This document shows, piece after piece, positions 1 to 8,098 of a stretch of 19,055 bases of DNA. The translations under genes and the position numbers were made by a program. The notes under the pieces are model-generated. The model searched no databases, was not told where the DNA came from, and was given only the letters and a program-made list of their open reading frames with translations. Origin of the DNA: an uncultured Bacilli bacterium (GTDB lineage: Bacteria > Bacillota_I > Bacilli_A > RF39 > UBA660); NCBI GenBank assembly GCA_934130265.1, contig CAKOYC010000008.1, positions 1 through 19,055 on the forward strand, read 5' to 3'. Position 1 is the first letter of the stretch. Every line of letters starts with the position of its first letter.

Positions 1-639
1 AGTTATACAGCAGTAGTATTAGGTCAAGCTTCTCATGATAACTTATTAAAAGAAGTTAATGTTGTTCCTTTGACTGATAATCAGTTAATAATGATAGTAG
101 TGACTGATAAAGGAAAAGTGGAACATAAGACGGTAACACTAGATCAAGTTAATATGAATGATGTTAAGAAAACGGTTGACTTGATTAATAAACTGATAGT
201 TGGCACACCAATAGATGAGATTAGTACTAAACTTGAGTTTGAGATAAAACCAATCATTGGAAACTATGTTGAGCAACATGAAAAATTATATGATGTTATT
301 TATCACGTCTTTGATGATTTAACTCATCCTGATATCAATGTAGTAGGAAAAACAAAATTCCTAGAACAGCCGGAGTTTGGTAGTATTGATAAAGTAAAAG
401 GATTGTTTGCTAAGTTAGATGATCAAGACTTAATAAAAGAAATTAAACAAGATAATTCTAATAATATTGAGGTTTATATCGGGAGTGAAAATAATATTGA
501 TTCTGATGTAACCGTTATAAAGACTGGCTTTAAAACAAAAAATGAAGAAGGAACAATTGCTATAATTGGACCTAAGAGAATGGAATATGAGCGAGTTATG
601 AGTTTACTAGAATTTATTAAAGATAATATTGAAGGGTGA
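1..639 (+). CDS. hrcA: HrcA heat-inducible transcription repressor, 5' truncated
   Basis: The reading frame is open from base 1, so only the C-terminal 212 residues of a protein usually near 340 are visible. The N-terminal winged-helix DNA-binding domain lies outside the window. HrcA represses chaperone operons by binding the CIRCE inverted repeat, and GroEL helps it fold. Visible family marks are the SYTAVVLG start of the central GAF-like domain, the VYIGSEN stretch, and the C-terminal GTIAIIGPKRMEYERV motif, where the family usually has IGPxRMDY. It is followed directly by grpE and dnaK, the classic order. The TGA stop at 637-639 overlaps an in-frame grpE ATG at 639. An internal TTG at 70 should not be taken as the start, because homology continues upstream to base 1. 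The CIRCE operator would lie before the window. Confidence 0.9.
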   Translation, partial: SYTAVVLGQASHDNLLKEVNVVPLTDNQLIMIVVTDKGKVEHKTVTLDQVNMNDVKKTVDLINKLIVGTPIDEISTKLEFEIKPIIGNYVEQHEKLYDVIYHVFDDLTHPDINVVGKTKFLEQPEFGSIDKVKGLFAKLDDQDLIKEIKQDNSNNIEVYIGSENNIDSDVTVIKTGFKTKNEEGTIAIIGPKRMEYERVMSLLEFIKDNIEG

Positions 640-644
640 TGAAA

Positions 645-1271
645 ATGGAAAAAGAACATAAAAAGCATAAACATGAGCATAATAATCAAGAGAAACATGA
701 AGAGAAAAAATGTAATTGTGAGAAAACTTGTGCATGTCAAGATGAAAAATGTGAATGTAAGCATGATAAAGTAGAAGAAAGACAAACAGAAGAAATTGAA
801 AAATTAAGAAATCAATTAACAGAAATCTTAAATGAAAAACAAAGTTTGTTAGAAAAACTACAATATAGTAAAGCAGAAATGATTAATTATCGTAAACGTA
901 AAGAAGAAGAAACTGATAATAAATTAAAGTATGCTAATCAAGATTTAATCTTAGAAATAATACCGGTACTTGATAATTTTGAACGAGCTATTAAGTTAGA
1001 TGATAATGATTTAACTGATGAGTTATCAAAATTCTTAACTGGTTTTAAGATGATGTATGCTTCCCTTTGTGAAGTGTTAAAAAAATTTGGTGTTGAAGAA
1101 ATTGACTGTGAGGGTAAAGAATTTGATGCCAATACTATGCAAGCACTAATGACTGATAGTGATTCTAACTTTGAAGATGAGATAGTTTTAGATGTATTAT
1201 TAAAAGGATATCGTTTAAAAGATAGAGTCATTAGACCAGCTAGTGTAAAAGTAAATAAAATAGAGAAATAG
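645..1271 (+). CDS. grpE: GrpE nucleotide exchange factor with Cys/His-rich N-terminal tail
   Basis: GrpE releases ADP from DnaK and resets the Hsp70 cycle in the cytoplasm. The protein has 208 residues from ATG 645. I chose this start because GGGTGAT (634-640) sits at good spacing; GTG 636 and ATG 639 are possible longer starts. Residues about 45-95 form the long coiled coil (motif YSKAEMINYRKRKEEE, then LEIIPVLDNFERAI). The C-terminal beta domain carries the family's FGVEEIDCEGKEFDANTMQALM and VIRPASVKV stretches. The first 42 residues are odd: six cysteines in three CxC pairs (C23/C25, C29/C31, C36/C38) plus His at 5, 8, 10, 12, 18 and 40, in a Lys/Glu-rich background. GrpE tails are normally acidic and cysteine-poor. 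The gene is tightly coupled to hrcA and lies 18 bp before dnaK. Confidence 0.93.
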   Translation: MEKEHKKHKHEHNNQEKHEEKKCNCEKTCACQDEKCECKHDKVEERQTEEIEKLRNQLTEILNEKQSLLEKLQYSKAEMINYRKRKEEETDNKLKYANQDLILEIIPVLDNFERAIKLDDNDLTDELSKFLTGFKMMYASLCEVLKKFGVEEIDCEGKEFDANTMQALMTDSDSNFEDEIVLDVLLKGYRLKDRVIRPASVKVNKIEK

Positions 1272-1289
1272 AAAAAGGAGATAGGTAAT

Positions 1290-3107
1290 ATGAGTAAAAT
1301 AATAGGTATAGACTTAGGTACAACAAATAGTTGTGTTGCAGTATTAGAAGCAGGGGAACCAAAAGTAATCCCTAATCCAGAAGGTAATAGAACAACTCCT
1401 TCTGTAGTAGCATTTAAAAATGGAGAAAGAATAGTAGGAGATGCTGCTAAGCGTCAAGCTATTACTAATCCTAACACTGTATCATCAATCAAAAGATTAA
1501 TGGGTACTAGTGAAAAAGTAGAAATCGAAGGAAAGAAATATACACCAGAAGAAGTATCAGCTATGATTTTATCTTACATGAAAGATTATGCTGAAAGTTA
1601 TTTAGGTGAAAAAGTAGATAAAGCAGTTATCACTGTTCCAGCATACTTTAATGATGCTCAAAGACAAGCTACTAAGAATGCTGGTAAAATAGCAGGACTT
1701 AATGTAGAAAGAATTATCAATGAGCCAACAGCAGCAGCTCTTGCTTATGGACTTGATAAACAAGAGAAAAATCAAACTATCTTAGTATATGACTTAGGTG
1801 GTGGTACATTCGATGTATCTATCCTTGAATTAGGTGACGGTGTATTTGAAGTTAAATCAACTGCTGGTAATAACCACTTAGGTGGAGATGATTTTGATAA
1901 TAAAATCATGGACTACTTAGTTGAAACATTCAAGAAAGAAAATGGTGTAGATTTATCTAAAGATAAAATGGCTATGCAAAGACTTAAAGAGTTAAGTGAA
2001 AAAGCTAAGAAAGATTTATCTTCAATGACAACTACTCAAGTATCAGCACCATTTATCTCTCAAAGTTCTGATGGACCACTTCACTTAGAAATGACTTTAA
2101 CAAGAGCTAAATTTGAAGAATTAATTCATGACCTTGTTATGTCAACCCTTGAACCAGTAAGAAAAGCTTTAAAAGATGCTGATATTAAAGCAAAAGACTT
2201 AGATAAAGTAATCTTTGTTGGTGGATCTACTCGTGTACCACTAGTATATGAAACAGTTAAGAAAGAACTTGCTATGGAACCATCTCGTGAAGTTAACCCA
2301 GATGAAGTAGTAGCAATGGGTGCATCTATTCAAGGTGGTGTATTAACAGGAGATGTTAATGATATCGTTTTACTTGATGTAACACCATTATCACTTGGCA
2401 TTGAAACATTAGGTGGAGTAATGACTGTATTAATTCCAAGAAATACAACTATTCCAACTTCTAAATCACAAGTATTCTCAACTGCTGTAGATAATCAACC
2501 AGCTGTAGATGTACATGTACTACAAGGTGAAAGATCAATGGCTAGTGATAATAAAACACTAGGAAGATTCCAATTAGCAGATATTCCACCAGCACCTAGA
2601 GGAGTTCCACAAATCCAAGTAACATTTGATATTGATGCCAATGGTATCGTTAATGTAACTGCTAAAGATTTAGGAACTAATAAAGAACAAAAAATTACTA
2701 TTACCTCTAATACAACCTTATCTGATGATGAAATTGATAGAATGATGAAAGAAGCAGAAGCTAATAAAGAGGCAGATAAGAAGAAAAAAGAAGAAGCTGA
2801 TTTAAGAAATGATGCTGAACAAATGATTTTCCAATCTGAAAAAGCTTTAAAAGACTTAGGTGATAAAGTTGATAGTAAAGAAAAAGAAGAAGTAGAAAAT
2901 ATCGTAAAAGAGCTAAAAGAAGCCTTAGAAAAGAACGATATGGATAAAGTTAAAACTATTAAAGAAAGTCTTCAAGAAAAAGCTATGAATTTATCAGCTA
3001 AAGTATATGAACAAGCTGCCAAAGAACAACAAACTAGTGAAAGTAACGATCAAGCTGATACATCTAAAAAAGATGATGTTCAAGATGCTGAATACGAAGA
3101 AAAATAA
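1290..3107 (+). CDS. dnaK: DnaK Hsp70 chaperone
   Basis: ATP-driven chaperone that binds exposed hydrophobic segments of proteins, working with DnaJ and GrpE. The 605-residue length is normal for Gram-positive DnaK. The actin-like ATPase domain opens with IGIDLGTTNSCVAV and contains the phosphate-2 motif YDLGGGTFDVSIL and the FVGGSTRVP motif. The interdomain linker and start of the substrate-binding domain read VLLDVTPLSLGIETLGG. The helical lid is Lys/Glu-rich and the protein ends in DAEYEEK, the usual kind of acidic C-terminus. AAGGAG (1275-1280) is 9 bp before the ATG. The gene lies in the hrcA-grpE-dnaK operon. A hairpin without a U tract follows 4 bp after the stop. Confidence 0.98.
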   Translation: MSKIIGIDLGTTNSCVAVLEAGEPKVIPNPEGNRTTPSVVAFKNGERIVGDAAKRQAITNPNTVSSIKRLMGTSEKVEIEGKKYTPEEVSAMILSYMKDYAESYLGEKVDKAVITVPAYFNDAQRQATKNAGKIAGLNVERIINEPTAAALAYGLDKQEKNQTILVYDLGGGTFDVSILELGDGVFEVKSTAGNNHLGGDDFDNKIMDYLVETFKKENGVDLSKDKMAMQRLKELSEKAKKDLSSMTTTQVSAPFISQSSDGPLHLEMTLTRAKFEELIHDLVMSTLEPVRKALKDADIKAKDLDKVIFVGGSTRVPLVYETVKKELAMEPSREVNPDEVVAMGASIQGGVLTGDVNDIVLLDVTPLSLGIETLGGVMTVLIPRNTTIPTSKSQVFSTAVDNQPAVDVHVLQGERSMASDNKTLGRFQLADIPPAPRGVPQIQVTFDIDANGIVNVTAKDLGTNKEQKITITSNTTLSDDEIDRMMKEAEANKEADKKKKEEADLRNDAEQMIFQSEKALKDLGDKVDSKEKEEVENIVKELKEALEKNDMDKVKTIKESLQEKAMNLSAKVYEQAAKEQQTSESNDQADTSKKDDVQDAEYEEK

Positions 3108-3111
3108 TAAT

Positions 3112-3141
3112 CTAAAAGTTCTAGGTGACTAGAACTTTTAG
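3112..3141 (+). other. Perfect 13-bp intergenic hairpin with GTGA loop, no U tract
   Basis: The arms 3112-3124 and 3129-3141 are exact reverse complements and close on a GTGA (GNRA-type) tetraloop. The following bases are CCTAATAATTAG, so the U tract of an intrinsic terminator is missing. The likely roles are an mRNA processing or 3'-end stability element, or a weak attenuator, between dnaK and the downstream pepF-dnaJ part of the operon. No separate promoter is obvious before the next gene. Confidence 0.7.
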
Positions 3142-3174
3142 CCTAATAATTAGATAGTAATAGAAAGAGGATAT

Positions 3175-4965
3175 ATGAAAGAATATAAGAATAGAGAAGA
3201 AGTAGAGGAAAAATATAAGTGGAATTTAACAGAATATTATAAAGATGATGATGAATTTTTTACATCTTATAATAAGTTGGATAAAGCTTTAGATATCTTG
3301 AAAAAATATGTTGGTTGTACTGCTGATTCAGCTAGACTTTATGAATATTTAGAAGAAAACATGAGACTTGAAGTTGAAGTTGAAAGAATTTATATTTATG
3401 CAACTGTTAGAAATGATGAGGTATTAGGTAAACCTATACCTTTGGATATGTTAAATAAAGCAAATTTATTAATGATTAAATTAAACAACTTGACGGCTTT
3501 CTTTAATCCGGAATTATTAAAATTATCTAAAGATAAATATGAAAAATTATTCTCTAATAATAATGCATTATTAATGTATAAACCATATCTGGATGATATA
3601 TATCGTTATAAAGAACATATTTTAACTGAAGAAGAAGAAAAAATAGTAACTTCATTAACAGCTGCTACTAATGATTTCAGTCATATTTCTTCTAATCTAC
3701 TTAATAGTGAACATGATTATGGTAAAGTAACAACTGAAAATGGTAAAAAGGTAGAATTAACAACTACTAACTCTCGTTTTTTAAAAACATCAAAGAATAG
3801 AAAGACAAGAAAAGAAGCTGATACAAAAATGTTAAAGAAAGCGAGTTTGTATGCTACAACCTCAGCTAGTCTTTTAAATAATTATGTAAAATTAGAAGAT
3901 ACTTTAGCATCAATCTATCATTTTGATAATTCACTAGAGGCAAAACTATTTTCTGATGAATTAAACGTTAAAGTTTATGATGTTTTATCAAAAACGGTTA
4001 GAAAACATGTTGATTCTTTACAAAGATATTATGCTGTAAAACAAAAAATTCTTGGTTTAGATGATTTATATATCTATGATTTAGGGACAAAGTTAGCTGA
4101 TTCTGATAAGGAATACTCAATAGAGGAAGCTCAAGCAATTATAAGAGAATCTTTAAAACCATTAGGTAATGATTATTTGACTAAGTATGATAAGATAATA
4201 AACAATAGATATATTGATTACTGTCAATATAAAGGAAAATATAGTGGTGGTTATTCTATTAGTGGGCATGGTAATAATTCAAGAATTCTTATGAGTTACA
4301 ATTATGATTTTGAATCACTTTCTACTATAGCTCACGAAGCAGGTCACAATATTAACCATCAATACTTAATTGAAAATAATCCTCTTCCATATCGTGATAA
4401 TGCTATTATTAACGCCGAGGTTGCCTCACTAATAAATGAATGTTTATTATCAAACTATATAATTAAAAATGGCAAGACAAAGGAAGAAAAAATACTTGGC
4501 TTAGAAAATATTATTGATGTTATTGAATCAAATTTATTTGGAACAGTTCGTGAAGGTGATATGGAACGCTTGATGCATGAAAATGTTCATAATGGTAACT
4601 GTCTAACCAAAGAATTTATGTGTAAAATAACTAAAGATTCACTAAAATACTATTATGGAAATAAGGTTAAATTAACAAAATATAGTCCATATAAATGGAT
4701 ATATAGAAGTCATTATTATACAAGTTTTTACTTATATAGTTATGCTATTTGTATATCAGTAGCAGCATCTCTTGCTAATGATATCTTAAATGGTAATAAA
4801 GAAATACTTGATAAATATTTGGAATACATTAAAGCTGGTTCAAATGTTAAACCATTAGAGGCTTTTAAAATATTAGGTATAGATTTGGAAAAAGAAGACG
4901 TTTATTTAAATACTATTAAATATTTTGATAGTTTAGTAGATGAGTTAGAAGAATTAACAAAATAG
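3175..4965 (+). CDS. pepF: M3-family oligoendopeptidase F-like metallopeptidase
   Basis: Predicted cytoplasmic zinc endopeptidase that cuts short peptides; the 596-residue length matches PepF (about 600). The zinc motif HEAGH is at H387-H391, with the downstream third ligand probably E415 in NAEVASLINE. The N-terminal part (RxEVEEKYKWNLTEYYKDDDEF) matches the PepF opening, and the C-terminal part contains the Tyr-rich SHYYTSFYLYSYAICIS stretch typical of the catalytic bowl. AAAGAGG lies 4 bp before ATG 3175, and the stop overlaps the dnaJ ribosome binding site. Its place between dnaK and dnaJ is uncommon and suggests co-expression with chaperones, perhaps to clear peptides during stress; that role is inferred. 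There is no signal peptide. Confidence 0.93.
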   Translation: MKEYKNREEVEEKYKWNLTEYYKDDDEFFTSYNKLDKALDILKKYVGCTADSARLYEYLEENMRLEVEVERIYIYATVRNDEVLGKPIPLDMLNKANLLMIKLNNLTAFFNPELLKLSKDKYEKLFSNNNALLMYKPYLDDIYRYKEHILTEEEEKIVTSLTAATNDFSHISSNLLNSEHDYGKVTTENGKKVELTTTNSRFLKTSKNRKTRKEADTKMLKKASLYATTSASLLNNYVKLEDTLASIYHFDNSLEAKLFSDELNVKVYDVLSKTVRKHVDSLQRYYAVKQKILGLDDLYIYDLGTKLADSDKEYSIEEAQAIIRESLKPLGNDYLTKYDKIINNRYIDYCQYKGKYSGGYSISGHGNNSRILMSYNYDFESLSTIAHEAGHNINHQYLIENNPLPYRDNAIINAEVASLINECLLSNYIIKNGKTKEEKILGLENIIDVIESNLFGTVREGDMERLMHENVHNGNCLTKEFMCKITKDSLKYYYGNKVKLTKYSPYKWIYRSHYYTSFYLYSYAICISVAASLANDILNGNKEILDKYLEYIKAGSNVKPLEAFKILGIDLEKEDVYLNTIKYFDSLVDELEELTK

Positions 4966-4977
4966 GAGGTGTAACTT

Positions 4978-6114
4978 GTGGCAACTAAAAGAGATTATTA
5001 TGAGGTGTTAGGTGTTAGTAAGAGTGCTAGTCAAGATGAGATAAAAAGTGCGTTTAGAAAGCTTGCTAAGAAATATCACCCTGATATTAGTAAAGAAGAA
5101 AATGCTGAAGAAAAATTTAAGGAAGTGCAAGAAGCTTATTCTGTGCTATCAGATGAAAATAAAAGAAAACAATACGATCAATTTGGTCATGCCGCTTTTC
5201 AAGGAGGATCAGCGGGCGGAAATCCATATGGTGGATTTTCATCCGGTGGTTTTGGTTTTGATGCTAGTGACTTAGGAGATATCTTTGAAGATTTATTTGG
5301 AGGAGGATTTGGAGGATTCTCTAGTGGCAGGACAAGTAATAGAAAACAACGTGGTAGTGATATGCTGCTTAGAATGAATCTTACTTTTGAGGAAGCTGTC
5401 TTTGGCTGTGAAAAAGACATAGATGTAGAAGTAATTGATGAGTGTGATAATTGTCATGGTAAAGGTGGTTTTGATGAGAAAACTTGTTCAAAATGTCATG
5501 GTAGTGGAACAGTTACGGTAGAGCAAAGAACAATTTTAGGTTCATTTGTTACTAAATCAACTTGTCCTGATTGTAAAGGAAAAGGTAAGACTTTTGCAAA
5601 AACTTGTTCAGATTGTCGTGGAACAGGTACTATCAAGGTAAGAAAAACTATCACTGTACACGTTCCTGCTGGAATAGATAATGGAGAAAGATTAAGATTA
5701 GCAGGTAAAGGACATGCTTCTCCTAACGGTGGAGAGTCAGGAGATTTATATTTAGAATTTTCTATCAAAGAACATGACTACTTTAAAAGGGATGGTAATG
5801 ATATCTATTTAGAAGTACCAATTACTATTGTAGAAGCAACCCTAGGCTGTAAAAAAGAAATACCAACTATCTATGGTAATATAACAGTATCAGTACCAGT
5901 TGGAACTGATAGTGGAACTAAACAGCGAGTAAGAGGTAAAGGTATCAAAGACGATAGAAGAAGAACAGGGGATATGTATATAATCTATCGAGTACAAACT
6001 CCTAAAAAACTTTCAAGAGATCAGAAAAAACTATTTGAGTCCCTTGCTAATACTGACTTTAAAGATATAGATATTGATAGATTTGATAAATTTACAAGAA
6101 AGAATGAATCATAA
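4978..6114 (+). CDS. dnaJ: DnaJ (Hsp40) co-chaperone
   Basis: DnaJ stimulates DnaK ATPase activity and hands over substrates. The 378-residue protein has all class I domains in order: J domain (1-70) with HPD at 34-36; a Gly/Phe-rich linker (about 75-115); a zinc region with four CxxCxGxG repeats (C156/C159 to C210/C213: CDNCHGKGG, CSKCHGSGT, CPDCKGKGK, CSDCRGTGT); and the C-terminal substrate-binding domain. The start is GTG, read from the strong AGGAGGTG at 4965-4972 and the fixed start of the J domain (ATKRDYYEVLGV). It is the last gene of the heat-shock operon and ends inside a terminator hairpin. Confidence 0.98.
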   Translation: MATKRDYYEVLGVSKSASQDEIKSAFRKLAKKYHPDISKEENAEEKFKEVQEAYSVLSDENKRKQYDQFGHAAFQGGSAGGNPYGGFSSGGFGFDASDLGDIFEDLFGGGFGGFSSGRTSNRKQRGSDMLLRMNLTFEEAVFGCEKDIDVEVIDECDNCHGKGGFDEKTCSKCHGSGTVTVEQRTILGSFVTKSTCPDCKGKGKTFAKTCSDCRGTGTIKVRKTITVHVPAGIDNGERLRLAGKGHASPNGGESGDLYLEFSIKEHDYFKRDGNDIYLEVPITIVEATLGCKKEIPTIYGNITVSVPVGTDSGTKQRVRGKGIKDDRRRTGDMYIIYRVQTPKKLSRDQKKLFESLANTDFKDIDIDRFDKFTRKNES

Positions 6115-6131
6115 TGATTTGTTCTTTTTTT
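6100..6131 (+). terminator. Intrinsic terminator with the dnaJ stop codon as its loop
   Basis: Bases 6100-6111 pair with 6115-6126 over 12 bp, including two G-U pairs. The three-base loop at 6112-6114 is the dnaJ TAA stop itself. A seven-T run (6125-6131) follows the stem. The run merges with the TTGACA -35 box of the next promoter. Confidence 0.8.
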
Positions 6132-6157
6132 GACATAATTTTTATATACAATATGTT
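6130..6157 (+). promoter_or_regulatory. Promoter for the 162-residue exported protein
   Basis: A consensus TTGACA (6130-6135) is followed after 16 bp by TATGTT (6152-6157), a 4/6 match to the -10 box. It lies just after the dnaJ terminator and about 20 bp before an AGGTGAT ribosome binding site (6169-6175). Confidence 0.6.
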
Positions 6158-6178
6158 AGATTATCATCAGGTGATAAA

Positions 6179-6667
6179 ATGAAAAAAGAAAAATGGTGGG
6201 GAACAATTCTACTTTTATTAGTAGTAATGTTTAGTTTTATAACTAAAGATGATATAGCAAAAAATACAGTTTATGTTACTAATACTAATATGACTTTTGA
6301 GATAGAAAACTTAACTAAAAAAATCAATATAGATGATATCTCTTATGAAGAAATTAATTCAAAAGAAAAAATACTAACCATTAATAATTCCAAAGAAATA
6401 ACTTATCAGTTAGTAGAGTCTTATTTATCTAGTGATTTTCTAAAAAAATATCCGAACTTTATCTTTAATAATGAAAGGTATCAGATATTTACCGTTATTT
6501 ATAATAAAGACATAAAACTATTAAATAACCATTTAGACTATATAAACGAATTACAAGATTTATCTAGTTATTATATCTTCTATGAACCAAAGTTAGATGA
6601 TGAAATTGTCTTGTTAAAAGTCAGCAAAGGTGTTAGTGAAATAATATTGGGTGCAGTAAAAATATAA
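6179..6667 (+). CDS. Small exported or membrane-anchored protein of unknown function
   Basis: I do not recognise this 162-residue protein. Residues 1-6 are Lys-rich and are followed by a hydrophobic segment (about 7-22, WWGTILLLLVVMFSFI), which is either an uncleaved membrane anchor or a signal peptide without a clear AxA site. The rest is polar, rich in Asn, Ile, Lys and Tyr, and has no cysteine, no repeat and no lipobox, so it probably sits outside the cell. AGGTGAT stands 3 bp before ATG 6179, a spacing seen at several genes here. It has its own promoter and is followed by another promoter at 6674, so it may be a single-gene unit. The reading frame is convincing from codon use and signals, but its function is unknown. 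Confidence 0.75.
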   Translation: MKKEKWWGTILLLLVVMFSFITKDDIAKNTVYVTNTNMTFEIENLTKKINIDDISYEEINSKEKILTINNSKEITYQLVESYLSSDFLKKYPNFIFNNERYQIFTVIYNKDIKLLNNHLDYINELQDLSSYYIFYEPKLDDEIVLLKVSKGVSEIILGAVKI

Positions 6668-6673
6668 AAAATG

Positions 6674-6702
6674 TTGAAAAATGACGAAATAGTTGCTAAA
6701 AT
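6674..6702 (+). promoter_or_regulatory. Strong promoter for the BspA-like gene
   Basis: TTGAAA (6674-6679), a 17-bp spacer, and TAAAAT (6697-6702) with an upstream TG (extended -10). The predicted transcript starts near 6709, right at the base of the folded leader described next. Confidence 0.75.
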
Positions 6703-6710
6703 CTAATTAT

Positions 6711-6843
6711 AGTAAGAAAGGATTGGTACTTATCATTTGTATCAAACAATCATGGCTCACCATAAGGTATACAATGATGTTTTGTGAAATGAAGCTACTT
6801 TTCTTTCATTTACTTACTAATAATTGGTACCACTTGTCTTACT
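6711..6843 (+). promoter_or_regulatory. Structured 5' leader, predicted three-way junction RNA
   Basis: Hand folding gives a closing helix P1: 6711-6717 with 6837-6843 (7 bp), 6718-6720 with 6833-6835, and 6724-6730 with 6826-6832. P2 pairs 6732-6742 with 6769-6778 (10 bp, one bulge) and carries an inner ATGG-CTCA-CCAT hairpin (6752-6763). P3 pairs 6787-6793 with 6805-6811. P1 begins at the expected transcription start and ends 13 bp before the AGGAGG of the next gene. I do not recognise it as a known riboswitch class, and it has no intrinsic terminator, so any control would act on translation or RNA stability. The fold was not computed. Confidence 0.5.
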
Positions 6844-6871
6844 TTGTATAACAAATAGGAGGAGTGAAATA

Positions 6872-8071
6872 ATGAATAACAAAAAGCAATTGATTTTGTC
6901 AATATTTTTGACTTTGATACTAGTTGTTTTAATAATAGGAGTAAGTTATGCAGTTTTTCAATTTGCTGGTACAGGTAAGAGAGAGAATGTTATTACAACC
7001 GGTATTATGAGTATGAAATATACAGAATTAAGTAATACTATTAGTTTATCAGGGGCATTACCAACAACAGATGCTACTGGTAAAACAAGATTAAACGATG
7101 GCGAGTATTTTGATTTTACAATATCTAGTACTATTCAAGGTAATGCTAATATAGACTGGGAAATAGCAGCAGAAGATGTTACTACTTCATCAAGAAGATT
7201 TTATGATGCCTATGTAAAGCTATATTTAACAAAGTTGGATTCCAACGGTAATGAAATAAGTGTTATGGCTCCTAAAAATTATGAAGTAGATGAATTTTCA
7301 AATCCTAGAACAGGTAGACCTGCTAACATGATGTGCTTAGCCACTGGTACTATGAGTTCTAGTGATACCACTAAGTATCGTTTGAGAATGTGGATAGATG
7401 AGGCTTATAATCCACAAGGAGATGGTGGTGGCCTTGAATTTAGTGTTAAAATTAATGTTTATGGAAAAGAAGGTATTAAGGTAAGTGGAAGTAAAATTAA
7501 AGGCTATGACCCATCGATTCATTATGCAGATGATTTTCACGACTATGATAATTATGTGTATAATATGACAACGGTGGTTACTAAAAATAACAATGTAATA
7601 CCATCTACGGCATTAAAAAGTTGGGATATATCTGAAGCAGAAGATGGTTCTGCAGTAGCTTATGTTGAAGATGATGGCACTGGTAATAATACATATAAGT
7701 TAACAATTGGTGGACAAGGTGGAGTTGTTGCAAACGAAGACATGTCTTACTATTTTGCATATTTTTCTACTATAACATCAGTTGACTTATCAGCTATGGA
7801 TACATCGCTAGTAAAAGATATGAATCATATGTTTTATTGCTGTTCTAACCTTAAAGACTTAAATGTAAGTAGTTTTAATACAATTAATGTAACAAATATG
7901 AATCAAATGTTTGAAAACTGTAGATCTTTAACTAACAGTGATTTAAGTAGTTTTAACACTACAAATGTAGAGGATATGGGATTTATGTTTTGTAATTGCC
8001 CATTATGGGATACAGTAGATAAAACTAAATTTTCTGGTAAATATGTTAATGAATGTATGTCATCAGAATAA
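6872..8071 (+). CDS. Surface protein: TasA/SipW-type N-terminal module plus BspA-like (DUF285) repeats
   Basis: The 399-residue protein starts at ATG 6872, with AGGAGG (6857-6862) 9 bp upstream; the frame extends further upstream to a GTG at 6824, but without a ribosome site. A hydrophobic N-terminus (about 6-24) runs into SYAVFQFAGTGKRENVITTG, the signal and first-strand pattern of TasA/camelysin-type proteins processed by SipW-like peptidases. Residues to about 210 look like a beta-sandwich. A BspA-style linker follows (WDISEAEDGS, YKLTIGGQGGVV). About three repeats of 23-25 residues then carry the DUF285 pattern (MDTSLVKDMNHMF, SFNTINVTNMNQMF, SFNTTNVEDMGFMF). There is no sortase signal or C-terminal anchor. 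Family members are surface adhesins in gut and oral bacteria; attachment is inferred. It is probably monocistronic and ends at a terminator. Confidence 0.8.
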   Translation: MNNKKQLILSIFLTLILVVLIIGVSYAVFQFAGTGKRENVITTGIMSMKYTELSNTISLSGALPTTDATGKTRLNDGEYFDFTISSTIQGNANIDWEIAAEDVTTSSRRFYDAYVKLYLTKLDSNGNEISVMAPKNYEVDEFSNPRTGRPANMMCLATGTMSSSDTTKYRLRMWIDEAYNPQGDGGGLEFSVKINVYGKEGIKVSGSKIKGYDPSIHYADDFHDYDNYVYNMTTVVTKNNNVIPSTALKSWDISEAEDGSAVAYVEDDGTGNNTYKLTIGGQGGVVANEDMSYYFAYFSTITSVDLSAMDTSLVKDMNHMFYCCSNLKDLNVSSFNTINVTNMNQMFENCRSLTNSDLSSFNTTNVEDMGFMFCNCPLWDTVDKTKFSGKYVNECMSSE

Positions 8072-8098
8072 AAAAAGAGAAAGTAAACAATAAAATAT

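Noticed and set aside
474..785. Minus-strand reading frame of 103 codons across hrcA and grpE
   Set aside because: It is a low-complexity Phe/Met/Leu shadow of the Lys/Glu-rich coding strand and covers two well-supported genes.
5199..5420. Minus-strand Pro/Ser-rich frame inside dnaJ
   Set aside because: It mirrors the Gly/Phe-rich linker of DnaJ and has no homology signal or ribosome site.
6711..6843. Purine, preQ1-II or cyclic-di-GMP riboswitch as identity of the leader
   Set aside because: The conserved core sequences I remember for these classes are absent, so I left the element unnamed.
6824..6871. Upstream GTG start for the BspA-like protein
   Set aside because: The added 16 residues are unlike a signal peptide and lie in the folded leader; the ATG at 6872 has a strong ribosome site at good spacing.
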